This document shows positions 26,786 to 35,530 of a stretch of 64,000 bases of DNA, piece by piece; the first letter of the stretch is position 1; every line of letters starts with the position of its first letter. Under the pieces are notes generated by a model, which was given only the letters and a program-made list of their open reading frames with translations, was not told where the DNA came from and ran no database searches. The stretch is from Duganella sacchari (lineage in GTDB: Bacteria; Pseudomonadota; Gammaproteobacteria; Burkholderiales; Burkholderiaceae_D): positions 124,001 through 188,000 of the forward strand of contig NZ_FRCX01000006.1 of the NCBI RefSeq assembly GCF_900143065.1, in the 5' to 3' direction. The position numbers and the translations under genes are program-made.

Positions 26786-26832
26786 AAGAACTGCGACCGA
26801 AAGCAGCGTCGCAAGGGAGATGCTCGGCAAAT

Positions 26833-26913
26833 CCGGGGTCAGGTCCGTCTTTTCTACACGAACTCAACCTTGATATGGAAGAGCTCGTGTAGAAATGGCG
26901 GACCTGACCCCGG
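26833..26913. repeat. REP/MITE-like long inverted repeat with GGGGTCAGGTCC ends
   Basis: An 81-bp near-perfect inverted repeat. The outer arm CCGGGGTCAGGTCCG mirrors CGGACCTGACCCCGG, and an inner arm TTTCTACACGA mirrors TCGTGTAGAAA, around an AT-richer centre. The GGGGTCAGGTCC terminus is one I recall from widespread REP-type elements linked to REP-associated tyrosine transposases. No transposase is in the window, so this would be a non-autonomous copy. It lies 7 bp after the TonB receptor stop codon; the remainder of 26631-26753 holds only the presumed uppP promoter region. Confidence 0.75.
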
Positions 26914-26920
26914 AGTGGGG

Positions 26921-29314
26921 TTAGAAGGTGACGTCGAGGCGGGCGCCGAAGTAGCGCTGGAAGTCGCGTGGCGGCATCCATTCGGTGGTGTTGACGGCGA
27001 TCGGCGTGTTGGGCGCTTTCGGGCTCCAGGTGCCGTTGGCGATGGCGTTGTTGAGGCCGGTCGCGTAGCGCTTGTCAAACAGGTTGTTGACCAGGAGGGT
27101 CACTTTGTAGCGGTCCTGCTTGTCTTTGACGCCCAAGCTCAGGTTGGTGATGCTGTAGGCGCCCTGGATGGTGGTCGGGTCCTGGCTCAGTGAGAATTGC
27201 GTGCGGCTCTGGTAGCGTGTGTTGCCGGCGATGAAGCCGTTGAAGCTTTGCGATGGCAGCATCAGGTCGTACTGGCCACCCAGGTTGACCTTGATCTTGG
27301 GCGCGTTGGGCAGGGTTTTGCCGGCCAGGTTCTGCACGAAGGTGTTGTTGTACTTGGGATTCTGCGCGCAGCCCGGGCCGGGCGTGCTGCCGGTGCCGGC
27401 TGCGTTGACGACGTTGTAGCACGGACCGTTTTCAAATTCCTGGATCGTGGCTTCGGTGTAGGCGAAGCTGCCGTTCAGCTGCAGTTCGCGGGTGACGCGG
27501 ACGCTGCCTTCGACTTCCAGGCCCTGGGTGCGCAGGCCGCCGATGCTGTTCAGACCGGTGCGGAAGGTGCCGTCGTCGTCAAAGAAGCTCGACGATTGCT
27601 GGAAATGCTTGAAGTTGGTGCGGAACAGGGCCACGCTGAACATGGCGCGGTTGTCCAGCAGGCTTTGCTTCCAGCCCAGCTCGTAGCTGGTGGCGGTCTC
27701 GGGTGCGACGGCTGGCAGCTTGGCGGTGGCGGCGGTGAAGCCGGAAGTCAGGTCGTAGGCCTTGCCTTTGTGGCCGGTGGAGGCCATGGCGTAGAGCATG
27801 GTGTCCTTGTTCAGGCGGTGTTCCAGGCCCAGCTTGTAGGTGCTGCTCTTGTCGGTGTCCGATTTGGTATAGAACTCGGTCAGCGCGTGTGCTTGCGGCG
27901 GCACGGTGTAGCGGCGGAAGTTGTAGCCGGTGTCTTCGTCGTTGTAGCGGGCGCCCGCGATCAGGCTGGTGTCGGCACGGAAGTCCCAGGTGCCCTGGCC
28001 GTAGATGGCTTTGCTGGTGTTCCAGGCGTCGGCGCCATAGGCGGTGCCGTAGGCCTGGATCAGCGGCGCCTTGGTCAGTTCGCGGGTCAGGTTGTTTTTG
28101 CCGTACCACAGCCCGGCCACGTAGCGCAGCGCGCCTTTGTCCGGCGAGGTCAGGCGGAATTCCTGGGTGGTGGATTTGACGTCAAAGTAGCCATACTGGT
28201 ACAGGCCGCCGTGCATGCCGGTCGGCTGGCCGTTGGGCAGCAGCAGGAAGGGCAGGATGTCGACGTCGGTGTTGTCGTTGTCCTGGTAGTCGTCCATATG
28301 GTATTTGCTATAGGACGAGATGGAGGTGAGCGTGTGGCCTTTGAGCGGGCCGTTGTCGTCAAACGCCCAGTCCAGTTTGACGCCGGTGCCGGCATCGTGG
28401 AATTTGCCGCCGGTGGGGTAGTCGTTGCGCACGTCGCGGTTGTCCGGGCCGACGGTGATGCCGGACAGGACCACCGATGGCGGCAGCTGCGGCGCATTGC
28501 GGTACAGCGCGCCCGGCGACATGGCGGTGAACGCGGTCGAGCAGCAGAATTTTTCGGTGCGGTTGTAGTGCGGCGTCAGCGTCAGTGTCAGCTGGTCGAG
28601 CGGTTGCCATTCCAGTTTGCCGCTCAGGTTGTCGCCCTTGCTGCCATTGAGTTTCTTGCCGGTGGTGAGGTTGTTGAGCGTGCCGTCGAAGCTGGTCTTG
28701 CTGGCGGCCAGGCGTACGCGCAGCGTGTCGGACACCGAACCGCCGGTGCTGAAGCCGGCGCGCCACTCATGGTCGTTGGTGACGTAGGTGGTGGCGTTGG
28801 TTTTCCACGGGCCACCCAGCGGCTTGGTGGTGATGTTGATGGCGCCCGCGATCGAGCTCTTGCCGAACAGCGTGCTTTGCGGGCCTTTCAGTACTTCGAT
28901 GCGGCCGACGTCGGCCAGGTCCTTGAAGGCGCCGGCCTGCATGCCGAGCGGGACGTCGTCGACGATCACGGCGACGTCGGCCTCGACGCCGATGCCCAGC
29001 GAGAAGGTGCCGATGCCGCGCATATTGATGCTGAAGTTGCCCGGCTGGGTGCCGTAGGACAGTGTCAGCGCCGGCGACAGGGCCGGGACGTCTTCGAGGT
29101 CGCGCACGTTGGCGCGCTGCAGGACGGCGTCGTTGAGGACGGTGATGGAGGCCGGTACGTCCTGCAGGTTCTGCGCGCGCTTGTTGGCGGTAACGATCAC
29201 GGATTCCAGTTTGCCGTTGTCGGCCTGCTGGGCCATGACAGCGCTACCATATCCAAGTAAAGCAAGGGATACCGCAGCGGTGATGCGCCGGACTTTCGGT
29301 TGATTCGAGTGCAT
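26921..29314 (-). CDS. TonB-dependent receptor of the uronate locus
   Basis: 797 residues, with signal peptide (ending VMAQQ), the ESVIVTANKRAQNLQDVPASITVL TonB-box/plug start, plug motif RIEVLKGPQSTLFGKSSIAGAINI and a barrel ending FGARLDVTF. AGGAG stands 8 nt before ATG 29314. It lies at the end of a uronic-acid glycan locus with a CG-centred palindrome upstream, so it most likely imports acidic oligosaccharides across the outer membrane (inference). It has its own terminator and a separate promoter region, so it is a single-gene unit. Confidence 0.9.
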   Translation of the reverse strand: MHSNQPKVRRITAAVSLALLGYGSAVMAQQADNGKLESVIVTANKRAQNLQDVPASITVLNDAVLQRANVRDLEDVPALSPALTLSYGTQPGNFSINMRGIGTFSLGIGVEADVAVIVDDVPLGMQAGAFKDLADVGRIEVLKGPQSTLFGKSSIAGAINITTKPLGGPWKTNATTYVTNDHEWRAGFSTGGSVSDTLRVRLAASKTSFDGTLNNLTTGKKLNGSKGDNLSGKLEWQPLDQLTLTLTPHYNRTEKFCCSTAFTAMSPGALYRNAPQLPPSVVLSGITVGPDNRDVRNDYPTGGKFHDAGTGVKLDWAFDDNGPLKGHTLTSISSYSKYHMDDYQDNDNTDVDILPFLLLPNGQPTGMHGGLYQYGYFDVKSTTQEFRLTSPDKGALRYVAGLWYGKNNLTRELTKAPLIQAYGTAYGADAWNTSKAIYGQGTWDFRADTSLIAGARYNDEDTGYNFRRYTVPPQAHALTEFYTKSDTDKSSTYKLGLEHRLNKDTMLYAMASTGHKGKAYDLTSGFTAATAKLPAVAPETATSYELGWKQSLLDNRAMFSVALFRTNFKHFQQSSSFFDDDGTFRTGLNSIGGLRTQGLEVEGSVRVTRELQLNGSFAYTEATIQEFENGPCYNVVNAAGTGSTPGPGCAQNPKYNNTFVQNLAGKTLPNAPKIKVNLGGQYDLMLPSQSFNGFIAGNTRYQSRTQFSLSQDPTTIQGAYSITNLSLGVKDKQDRYKVTLLVNNLFDKRYATGLNNAIANGTWSPKAPNTPIAVNTTEWMPPRDFQRYFGARLDVTF

Positions 29315-29381
29315 ATCGTGTCTCCTGTGTTGTCGATGTTATAGCTGTTATGGTGTGCTGCGTGGTACTGAAACCAGGTTG

Positions 29382-29395
29382 TGGTAGCGCTTCCA
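29382..29395 (-). promoter_or_regulatory. CG-centred operator upstream of the uronate TonB receptor
   Basis: TGGTAGCGCTTCCA is symmetric apart from one base pair and has the LacI-family central CG. It lies 68 bp upstream of the receptor start and differs in sequence from both the TGAAAACGATTTCA and TTAAACGTTTAA sites in this window. Confidence 0.55.
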
Positions 29396-29405
29396 TTTCT
29401 GGTTT

Positions 29406-29442
29406 AAAAAAATCCGCCGGTCGTCGCGCAGACGGCCGGCGG
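29406..29442 (-). terminator. intrinsic terminator after GH105
   Basis: On the minus strand CCGCCGG-CCGTC pairs with GACGA-CCGGCGG around tgcgc, followed by seven T residues. It separates the udh-GH105 unit from the TonB receptor gene. Confidence 0.85.
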
Positions 29443-29449
29443 TCCGGTT

Positions 29450-31645
29450 TTATTGACTCTTGACCTGCAGCGGCGCTTTCAGTTTCTGGGCGTAGCCGCG
29501 CACGTAGGCGTCCCATGCGGAGGCGTCGGCAAAGTCGCCGCTCTTGCTCCAGCCGGCGCCCATGTAGTAGACGAAGGGCTGGCCTGGTTGTGCGCTGCCG
29601 AGCGTCAGCATCTGCTTGTCGACGAGCTCAAAGCCGCTGACGCCAGCAGGCAGGATGACGGCGCAGCCGATGCTGCCATCGTCGCCGTGCGGCGGCTGCC
29701 AGTAGCTGTTGAAATGGTTGGCGCCATCTTCGGTGTTGTGGCTACCTTCGCCATCACGGTGGACGATGCCCACGCCAACCGTCAGCGGCGCCTTGCTGCT
29801 GCTGGCGAAGCGGCTTTCTACGCGGGTCATGTTGGAGCCGGCGTCGATCGAATAGCGCTTCACTTCCGAGACGCTGCGGCCGTTGCCGGCGTCCCAGCTG
29901 CCGTAGGTCAGTTCGAAGACGGCGCGCAGCGGGCCGTCGGCCAGCACCTTGTATTGGGTGAAGTTGGACGAGTTGTGCAGCTTGCCGTCAGCGTAGATGG
30001 TGGTGCCGCCGCAGCCGCGGCTCTGGCCGACGTCGTAGAAGTCCAGGCCTTCGCCGATATCGTGGTGGTACTCGCCGCGCTTGTACCATTTATCGACCAC
30101 CGGTGTGCGTACCTTCTTGACCCAGACGTCAACGCCGCTGCTGATCAAGTGTTCTTTCGGGTCCTTGATGATGGCGGGACCGTAGACGCGGTGGGCAGTG
30201 CGGTCGCTCTCCCACGCGAAATCGTCGAGGCGTTCCGGCACAAAGCGCGCATGGGTTTTTACGTCAGCCGGTGGCACGGCGGCCAGACGGCTGGCCGGCA
30301 GCACCAGATAGCGGCGCGTTTCGTTCGCTGCCAGGTTCACCGGAAACAGCAGCTGTTTGCCGATCACCTGCGAGTTGATGATGGCCGAGGTGGCGGCATC
30401 CATCACGACGGGCTGCTTGATGCCGGCGCCCGGTCGGACTTCCGCCAGTTCGTCGCCTCGCACGCCGTTGGTCGGATTGGCTACGCTGACGGTTTGCGGC
30501 CTGGTCTTGTCCAGCACTGCCATGCGATAGATTTCGCTTCCCGCCAGCAGGAAGCCGCCGACGCCATAGACCTCGGTCAGGTTATCGTCAAACACTTTCG
30601 GCGCCAGGCCGATAGGCTGCACGTGGGTCAGCTTGCCGTCGGCCTGCACGTTGGCGACCAGCGCGCTCCAGGCCTTCTGCACCGCAGGCTTGAAGGCCTT
30701 GGCATCCAGCAGGCCCTGGTTGACGCCCCATGCAAACGCGTAGGTGTACAGCGCCGAGCCGCTCGACTCTTTCATCGGATAGGTGTCCGGGTCCAGCAGG
30801 CTGGCGCGCCACAGGCCATCTGCCTGCTGCAGCGTGAGCAGTTTGGCGGCCATGTCTTTATACTGCTGCACAAAGCGCGGACGTTCGGGATGGTTCTCCG
30901 GCAGGTATTGCAGCACGCGTACCAGGCCGCCCATCACCCAGCCATTGCCGCGGCTCCAGTAGACCTTCCTGCCATTGGCTTCGCGCTTGTCGAAGTAGTT
31001 GGAGTCGCGGAAGTACAGGTGCTCTTCCTTGTCGTACAGGTAGTCCGAAGTCGCCCACCATTCGCTGATGGCGAAGTCGAGGTAGCGCTGGTCGCCCGTG
31101 ATGGCCCACAGGCGCAGCCAGGCCGGTGGCGCCATGTACAGCGCGTCGCACCATGACCAGCGGTCCTGGTTGCCCTTGACGGTGAAGTCCAGCGTGCCGG
31201 TGCGGCGGTCGGCCAGGATGTCGTCAAAGCTGGCGCGCAGCGGCGCGATCATCTTCGAGTCATGCGTTTGCAGATACAGCTCGGCGTAGGTCTGGCCGAC
31301 GATGTGGTCGTCCGCGTGATAGTGGTTGGGACCCAGGTTCCAGTTGTTCTTCTCGCCCATGGCGATCATCGCATCGCGGTATTTGCTGCTGCCGGAGATA
31401 TTCGCCAGCGCCATGATGCCGTTGTAGCCTACCGCCTGCGTCCAGTCGTCCGGACGGTGCTTGCTGGGATTGGCCAGCTGCCAGTCGGCCACGCGCTCCA
31501 TGGTCGACAGCACGGCTTTGGGATTGATGGCGGCCGATGGCGCTGCCGCTTGCGCGGCCGGTGCTTCAGCTGCCATGGCGGGTACGGCTTGGAACATGGC
31601 TGCTACGGCAGCCAGTACGGCAATACGCAGGTGCGACGATGTCAT
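29450..31645 (-). CDS. GH105 unsaturated uronyl hydrolase fused to DUF4861
   Basis: 731 residues starting at ATG 31645 behind GGAG; a signal peptide (AAVAAMFQAVPAMAA) follows. Residues of about 45-390 form the (alpha/alpha)6 GH105/GH88 domain: HYHADDHIVGQTYAELYL, WCDALYMAPPAW (catalytic Asp region), YWSRGNGWVMGGLVRVL and DGLWRASLLDPDTYPMKESSGSAL. The remainder is a DUF4861-type beta domain (VYGPAIIKDPKEHLISSGVDVWVKKVRTPVVDKWY; HHDIGEGLDFYDVGQSRGCGG). GH105 enzymes hydrate the 4,5-double bond of terminal unsaturated uronic acids left by lyases. The two modules are often separate genes in other genomes. The frame continues upstream over udh by chance. Confidence 0.9.
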   Translation of the reverse strand: MTSSHLRIAVLAAVAAMFQAVPAMAAEAPAAQAAAPSAAINPKAVLSTMERVADWQLANPSKHRPDDWTQAVGYNGIMALANISGSSKYRDAMIAMGEKNNWNLGPNHYHADDHIVGQTYAELYLQTHDSKMIAPLRASFDDILADRRTGTLDFTVKGNQDRWSWCDALYMAPPAWLRLWAITGDQRYLDFAISEWWATSDYLYDKEEHLYFRDSNYFDKREANGRKVYWSRGNGWVMGGLVRVLQYLPENHPERPRFVQQYKDMAAKLLTLQQADGLWRASLLDPDTYPMKESSGSALYTYAFAWGVNQGLLDAKAFKPAVQKAWSALVANVQADGKLTHVQPIGLAPKVFDDNLTEVYGVGGFLLAGSEIYRMAVLDKTRPQTVSVANPTNGVRGDELAEVRPGAGIKQPVVMDAATSAIINSQVIGKQLLFPVNLAANETRRYLVLPASRLAAVPPADVKTHARFVPERLDDFAWESDRTAHRVYGPAIIKDPKEHLISSGVDVWVKKVRTPVVDKWYKRGEYHHDIGEGLDFYDVGQSRGCGGTTIYADGKLHNSSNFTQYKVLADGPLRAVFELTYGSWDAGNGRSVSEVKRYSIDAGSNMTRVESRFASSSKAPLTVGVGIVHRDGEGSHNTEDGANHFNSYWQPPHGDDGSIGCAVILPAGVSGFELVDKQMLTLGSAQPGQPFVYYMGAGWSKSGDFADASAWDAYVRGYAQKLKAPLQVKSQ

Positions 31646-31680
31646 GCAGTTGTCTCCGTGATGGATATACTTTTTATGCG

Positions 31681-32493
31681 TTATTTGTACATCGGGCCGG
31701 CCGTCACGAACGGGCCACCCTGGTAAATCGTGGTGGCATCGCCTGCTTCGGGATAGTCGGCGCTGTCCGGGAATTTGCCGGCGAACTCGCTGGAGCTGTG
31801 CTGCGGCGCATAGCCCAGGTGCGCTGCATGTTTGTTGTCCCACCATTTGGTGGCATTGTCCGAGGTGCCGAAGGTGATGGTGTGCCCCACGCGCGGCGTG
31901 AACAGCGAACGGCTGATGAGCTGTACCAGGTCGTCGTAGGCCAGGTAGGTCACCATCATGCGGCTGTTCTTCGGCTCGGGGAAAGAGGAGCCGATGCGCA
32001 GGCAGACAGTCTCGGTGCCGAAGCGGTCGTAGTAGTAGCGCGACAGCGCCTCGCCAAACGCTTTGGAGATGCCGTAGAAGCCGTCCGGGCGCAGCGGCAT
32101 GTGGGCGTCCACCAGGTCCGTGGTCTTGTAGTAGCCGACCACGTGGCTGGAGCTGGCGTAGATCACGCGCTTGACGCCGCACTTGTGGATCGCCTCGTAC
32201 AGATGATGCAGGCCCAGGATGTTGGCGTTCATGATGGGTTCAAATTTGTCTTCCACCGAAATGCCGCCGAAGTGCAGCACGGCCTCCACGCCCTCCATCA
32301 TGCTCATGACCTTGTCGCGGTCGCCCAGATCACCGATCACGATTTCTTCGCCTTCGCGCGCCGGACCAAGATCCTTGACGTCATTCAGGCGGACGATGTC
32401 GGCCCATTCCTTGGCGCGCTCGCGCAGGATGGAACCCAGGCCGCCTCCGGCGCCGGTCAACAGAATGCGTTTGAAAGGTTTTGTAGTGGTCAT
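31681..32493 (-). CDS. udh: uronate dehydrogenase
   Basis: 270-residue extended SDR. Rossmann motif LLTGAGGGLGSILRE, then NDVKDLGPAREGEEIVIGDLGD, SSSHVVGYY and the catalytic YGISK. KFEPIMNANILGLHHLYEAI and the WWDNKHAAHLGYAPQHSSSEF ending match Udh of Pseudomonas and Agrobacterium. It oxidises D-glucuronate or D-galacturonate with NAD+ to the aldarolactone in the cytoplasm. First gene of a two-gene unit with GH105 (35 bp apart). Together with gudD it defines the oxidative uronate route rather than the isomerase route. Confidence 0.92.
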   Translation of the reverse strand: MTTTKPFKRILLTGAGGGLGSILRERAKEWADIVRLNDVKDLGPAREGEEIVIGDLGDRDKVMSMMEGVEAVLHFGGISVEDKFEPIMNANILGLHHLYEAIHKCGVKRVIYASSSHVVGYYKTTDLVDAHMPLRPDGFYGISKAFGEALSRYYYDRFGTETVCLRIGSSFPEPKNSRMMVTYLAYDDLVQLISRSLFTPRVGHTITFGTSDNATKWWDNKHAAHLGYAPQHSSSEFAGKFPDSADYPEAGDATTIYQGGPFVTAGPMYK

Positions 32494-32521
32494 GGGTTGC
32501 TTTTATGGGATGGTAAAGGTA

Positions 32522-32552
32522 TTGTGGTTAAACGTTTAATCGCAAGTATAAC
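32522..32552 (+). promoter_or_regulatory. lacI promoter with palindrome in the spacer
   Basis: TTGTGG (32522-32527) and TATAAC (32547-32552) bracket the perfect palindrome TTAAACGTTTAA at 32528-32539. A CG-centred site between -35 and -10 would let the LacI protein repress its own gene. The site is also 35 bp upstream of udh, so it can serve both directions. Confidence 0.65.
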
Positions 32553-32579
32553 GAAATTCTCTTCGAGGTCAATCGATTC

Positions 32580-33575
32580 ATGAAAAAGCCCGTTCCCACC
32601 ATTCGCGACGTGGCCGCCGGCGCTGGCGTGTCCACCGCGACGGTGTCCAAGTTTGTCAACGGTACGCAGCGCTTTTCGCCGGGGGTTGAAGAGGCCATTA
32701 CCAGAGTGATCGCGGAGCTGGGCTACCGTTCCAATCCGCTCGCGCAGTCGATGATTACCGGCCGCACGCAGAGCATCGGCCTGTCGGTGCTGGATGTGGC
32801 GAATCCGCACTTTGCCAGTGTGGTCAAAGGGGCCAACCGTGTCGCGCAGGCGCATGGCTACAATCTGCTGCTGGTGGATACGGAGGAAAATCCTGGCCGC
32901 GAACGTCCGCTGCTGGAGGCGCTGAGCCGCCGCGTGGATGGCCTGATCGTCTTCACGCGGATTGCGGAAGCGGAGATGGACTGGATGGTCGAACTGGGCA
33001 AGCCGCTGGTGCTGTTCGGCCGCCTGACGCAGCACGATATTCCGTGGGTGGCGGGCGACGACCATCGCGGTGCGGCCATGCTGGCGCGGCACCTGGTCAC
33101 GCTGGGCCACAAGCGCATTGCCTACCTGGGGTTTTCCAAGTCGCGCCGCGACGAGGAGCGGCTGGCCGGCATCCGCGACTGCCTGGCCGACGTGGGCTTG
33201 TCGCTGGAGGTGTATGACGCCACTGCACCGTCGGCGCAGGAAGGGGAACGCATGAGCTCTTCCATCATGCTGGGCGCCCAGCATCCCGATGCGCTGATCT
33301 GCTACAACGACTTGATGGCCATGGGGTTCATGAAGGCAGCACAGACGCTGGGCTTCCGCATACCGGGGGATATCTCGGTCGCCGGTTTCGATAACATCGC
33401 CTTTGCCAGCTACACCTCGCCGCCTTTGACCACGGTCGATCTGCAAAGCGAGCGGCTGGGCGCAGCGGCGGTAGAAAAGCTGATTGCGCAGATCGAAGGC
33501 AAAGACGCCGATCACGCCAATATCATCGAGCCCAAGCTGGTCTTGCGGCACTCGACCAGCAACCACAATCGTTAG
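32580..33575 (+). CDS. LacI-family regulator of the uronate locus
   Basis: 331 residues. The N-terminal helix-turn-helix TIRDVAAGAGVSTATVSKFVNGTQRFSP is followed by the hinge helix RSNPLAQSMITG and a periplasmic-binding-like effector domain (SIGLSVLDVANPHFASVVKGANRVA; GDISVAGFDNIAFASYTSPPLTTV). Between the divergent udh-GH105 and lyase-GH2-GH3-gudD units, it is the natural local repressor. The inducer is probably glucuronate, its lactone or an oligosaccharide (inference). Operator candidates are the TTAAACGTTTAA site in its promoter and the site at 33612. Confidence 0.93.
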   Translation: MKKPVPTIRDVAAGAGVSTATVSKFVNGTQRFSPGVEEAITRVIAELGYRSNPLAQSMITGRTQSIGLSVLDVANPHFASVVKGANRVAQAHGYNLLLVDTEENPGRERPLLEALSRRVDGLIVFTRIAEAEMDWMVELGKPLVLFGRLTQHDIPWVAGDDHRGAAMLARHLVTLGHKRIAYLGFSKSRRDEERLAGIRDCLADVGLSLEVYDATAPSAQEGERMSSSIMLGAQHPDALICYNDLMAMGFMKAAQTLGFRIPGDISVAGFDNIAFASYTSPPLTTVDLQSERLGAAAVEKLIAQIEGKDADHANIIEPKLVLRHSTSNHNR

Positions 33576-33611
33576 TGCTTTACCTCGGCAGAAAAATCAC
33601 ATACCATATTT

Positions 33612-33625
33612 GTAAAACGTTTTCC
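33612..33625 (+). promoter_or_regulatory. LacI-type operator before the lyase-like operon
   Basis: GTAAAACGTTTTCC, embedded in a longer TTTG...CCAAA symmetry, lies 18 bp before the ATG of the first gene. Its position next to the ribosome site suggests repression of the five-gene unit. Confidence 0.6.
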
Positions 33626-33643
33626 AAAAATCAGAGACACCAC

Positions 33644-35530
33644 ATGACCTTTCTTCGCCTGAACTCTTCTGCGCTGGCCGTCTTGCTGGCTTTTGCGCCT
33701 GCTTCCGCAGTCCTTGCCCAATCTCCTGCCAGTTATGTAGCGCCGCTGGCCACCACGCCGATGAACCGCATCGTGCAGGACAACGCGTACACACAGCTGG
33801 ACTTCTTCTTCAAGAAGCTGGTGGCGGAAAAGGAGGGCATGGTGCTGGATGGCGCGTCGCCGTTCAAGAGCGGCGACAAGTTCTTGCCCGGGAAAGTGGC
33901 GGCAGGCCTGGGCCATGTGCTGCTGAATACCGCCAAGGATGATCCGTCGCTGGCGCAGAAGCTCAAGGATTACCGCGCAATCGCCGATATGACGGTCGGC
34001 ATGGATAACCATACCTGGGGCATCTACTACTACATCGGCACGCTGGTGAAGCTCAAGGAGGCTGGCCTGCTGGAGCGTGCTGTCAGCCCGGCCACGCTGG
34101 AAAAGCTGCGCAAGCAACTGGACTGGCGCACCTTTGTCACGCCGCAGTGGGATCTGATTAGCCTGCCGACCAACTACTACGGCGTGGCATTCAGCATCGC
34201 GCGCCTGCGCATGCTGATGGGCTGGGAGGACGATAGCGCGGGCAAGGTACTGCTGGAGAAGATGCTCACGCATTACAAGAAGTACTCCGGCAAATACGGC
34301 TTCTCCGACGAGACGGATGGCGAGGGGCGCTTTGATCGCTACAGCATCCTGCTGATCGCCGAGATCTGCGAGCGCTTCCTGGAAACCGGCCTGCAACCGA
34401 CCGATGAACTCAAAGGCCTGCTGCGCAAGGCCGCTGATATCGCGCTGAATGTGGCCAACACCGCAGGTGATGGTTTCAGTTTTGGCCGCAGTCTTGGCCC
34501 GTATGGTGAAACAGCGCTGGTGGAAATCCTGTCCGTATCGGCCTATCTCGACGTGCTGACGCCGGAAGAGAAGCAGTACGCTTACGCCTTCTCCTCACGC
34601 GTAGCCGCGCGCTATATGGACTTCTGGTACGACCCTTCCATGCACTCGCTGGACATGTGGGGCAAGGGGCGCCGCACGGACACCTATCGCGGCAAGCACC
34701 GCATCCTGGGCGAGAACTTCTCGCTGCTGCATCAGCTGATCTATACCAACGATACCTGGAACAAGGCTGGCTTCAAGGATGTGCAGCCGAAAGCGGACTT
34801 GCAGGCATGGCTGGACAAGAACCGCCCGCAGTTCAGCACCACCACGTTTGCGCAGGGCGAGTATGACCGCGCGCTGGCCATCTTCCGCGATGGTAAGCAC
34901 GTCGTCAGTCTGAACATGATTAACGGCGGCATCAGCCAGCATGACAACAGCCCTTACTATCCGCTGCCTTTCGCACCGGGCATCGTCTCTGGCGTGGCGG
35001 ACAGCGGTGGTGCACATCCGCAACTGCTGCCGAAGTTCACCATGGCTGACGGCACGCAGCTGATCGGCGCGGCGTGGATCAAGGATATCAAGACCGGCAA
35101 GGATGGCCAGCGTTACACGGTCACCTATCGCCAGGATGAACTGGACCGGCTGGGCAAACGCTCGCCGGTCAAGGATGGGCGCATCAAGCTGCAAACCGCC
35201 TACACGCTGGAACATGGCATGATGACCCGCACGGACGTTTACACGCCGGTGGGAACGCAGGACGTAGACAAGGTCACGCTGGAATTCGCGTCGTTCTCGG
35301 ACCAGGCTACGCTGAACAGCAACACGGTCACGTTCAGGCAGGGCGATGTGAAGGAATACAGCGTCAGCGGCCTGCAGCAATGCCAGGCTGCGCCAACCAA
35401 CGGCGACAAGAACTTTATGGCGCCCTATGGACCGATGAAGACGCTCGTCACCTGCAGCACCGGCAAGCTGACCATGAAGGAGCCGCTGACCATCAAGTGG
35501 ACGATCAAATATGCCGCATCTGAAAATTGA
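33644..35530 (+). CDS. exported lyase-like protein of unknown family
   Basis: 628 residues from ATG 33644; signal peptide to about residue 25 (FAPASAVLAQ). Residues of about 45-400 look all-helical, with repeated helix pairs as in (alpha/alpha) toroid lyases: DNHTWGIYYYIGTLVKLKEAG, WDLISLPTNYYGVAFSIARLRMLMGW, DEKYGFS-like DETDGEGRFDRYSILLIAEICERFLETG, SFGRSLGPYGETALVEILS. From about 410 on it is beta-rich (DGKHVVSLNMINGGISQHDNSPYYPLPFAPG). Toroid plus beta-sandwich is the architecture of PL8, PL12, PL21 and PL38 type enzymes, and Asn, His, Tyr and Arg are available in conserved-looking positions. I cannot assign a family. Its place beside GH105 makes a uronic-acid lyase role plausible. Confidence 0.7.
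   Translation: MTFLRLNSSALAVLLAFAPASAVLAQSPASYVAPLATTPMNRIVQDNAYTQLDFFFKKLVAEKEGMVLDGASPFKSGDKFLPGKVAAGLGHVLLNTAKDDPSLAQKLKDYRAIADMTVGMDNHTWGIYYYIGTLVKLKEAGLLERAVSPATLEKLRKQLDWRTFVTPQWDLISLPTNYYGVAFSIARLRMLMGWEDDSAGKVLLEKMLTHYKKYSGKYGFSDETDGEGRFDRYSILLIAEICERFLETGLQPTDELKGLLRKAADIALNVANTAGDGFSFGRSLGPYGETALVEILSVSAYLDVLTPEEKQYAYAFSSRVAARYMDFWYDPSMHSLDMWGKGRRTDTYRGKHRILGENFSLLHQLIYTNDTWNKAGFKDVQPKADLQAWLDKNRPQFSTTTFAQGEYDRALAIFRDGKHVVSLNMINGGISQHDNSPYYPLPFAPGIVSGVADSGGAHPQLLPKFTMADGTQLIGAAWIKDIKTGKDGQRYTVTYRQDELDRLGKRSPVKDGRIKLQTAYTLEHGMMTRTDVYTPVGTQDVDKVTLEFASFSDQATLNSNTVTFRQGDVKEYSVSGLQQCQAAPTNGDKNFMAPYGPMKTLVTCSTGKLTMKEPLTIKWTIKYAASEN

Noticed and set aside
27197..29260. A 687-codon plus-strand ORF opposite the uronate TonB receptor
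   Set aside because: Compositionally odd (Val/Gly/Ala/Arg-rich), no motifs, and fully antisense to a well-supported receptor gene.
29453..31156. A 567-codon plus-strand ORF opposite GH105-DUF4861
   Set aside because: No recognisable domain and no ribosome site; shadow.
31646..32182. N-terminal extension of the GH105 frame across udh
   Set aside because: The extension is out of frame with udh, has no domain, and the GH105 signal peptide and ribosome site mark the start at 31645.
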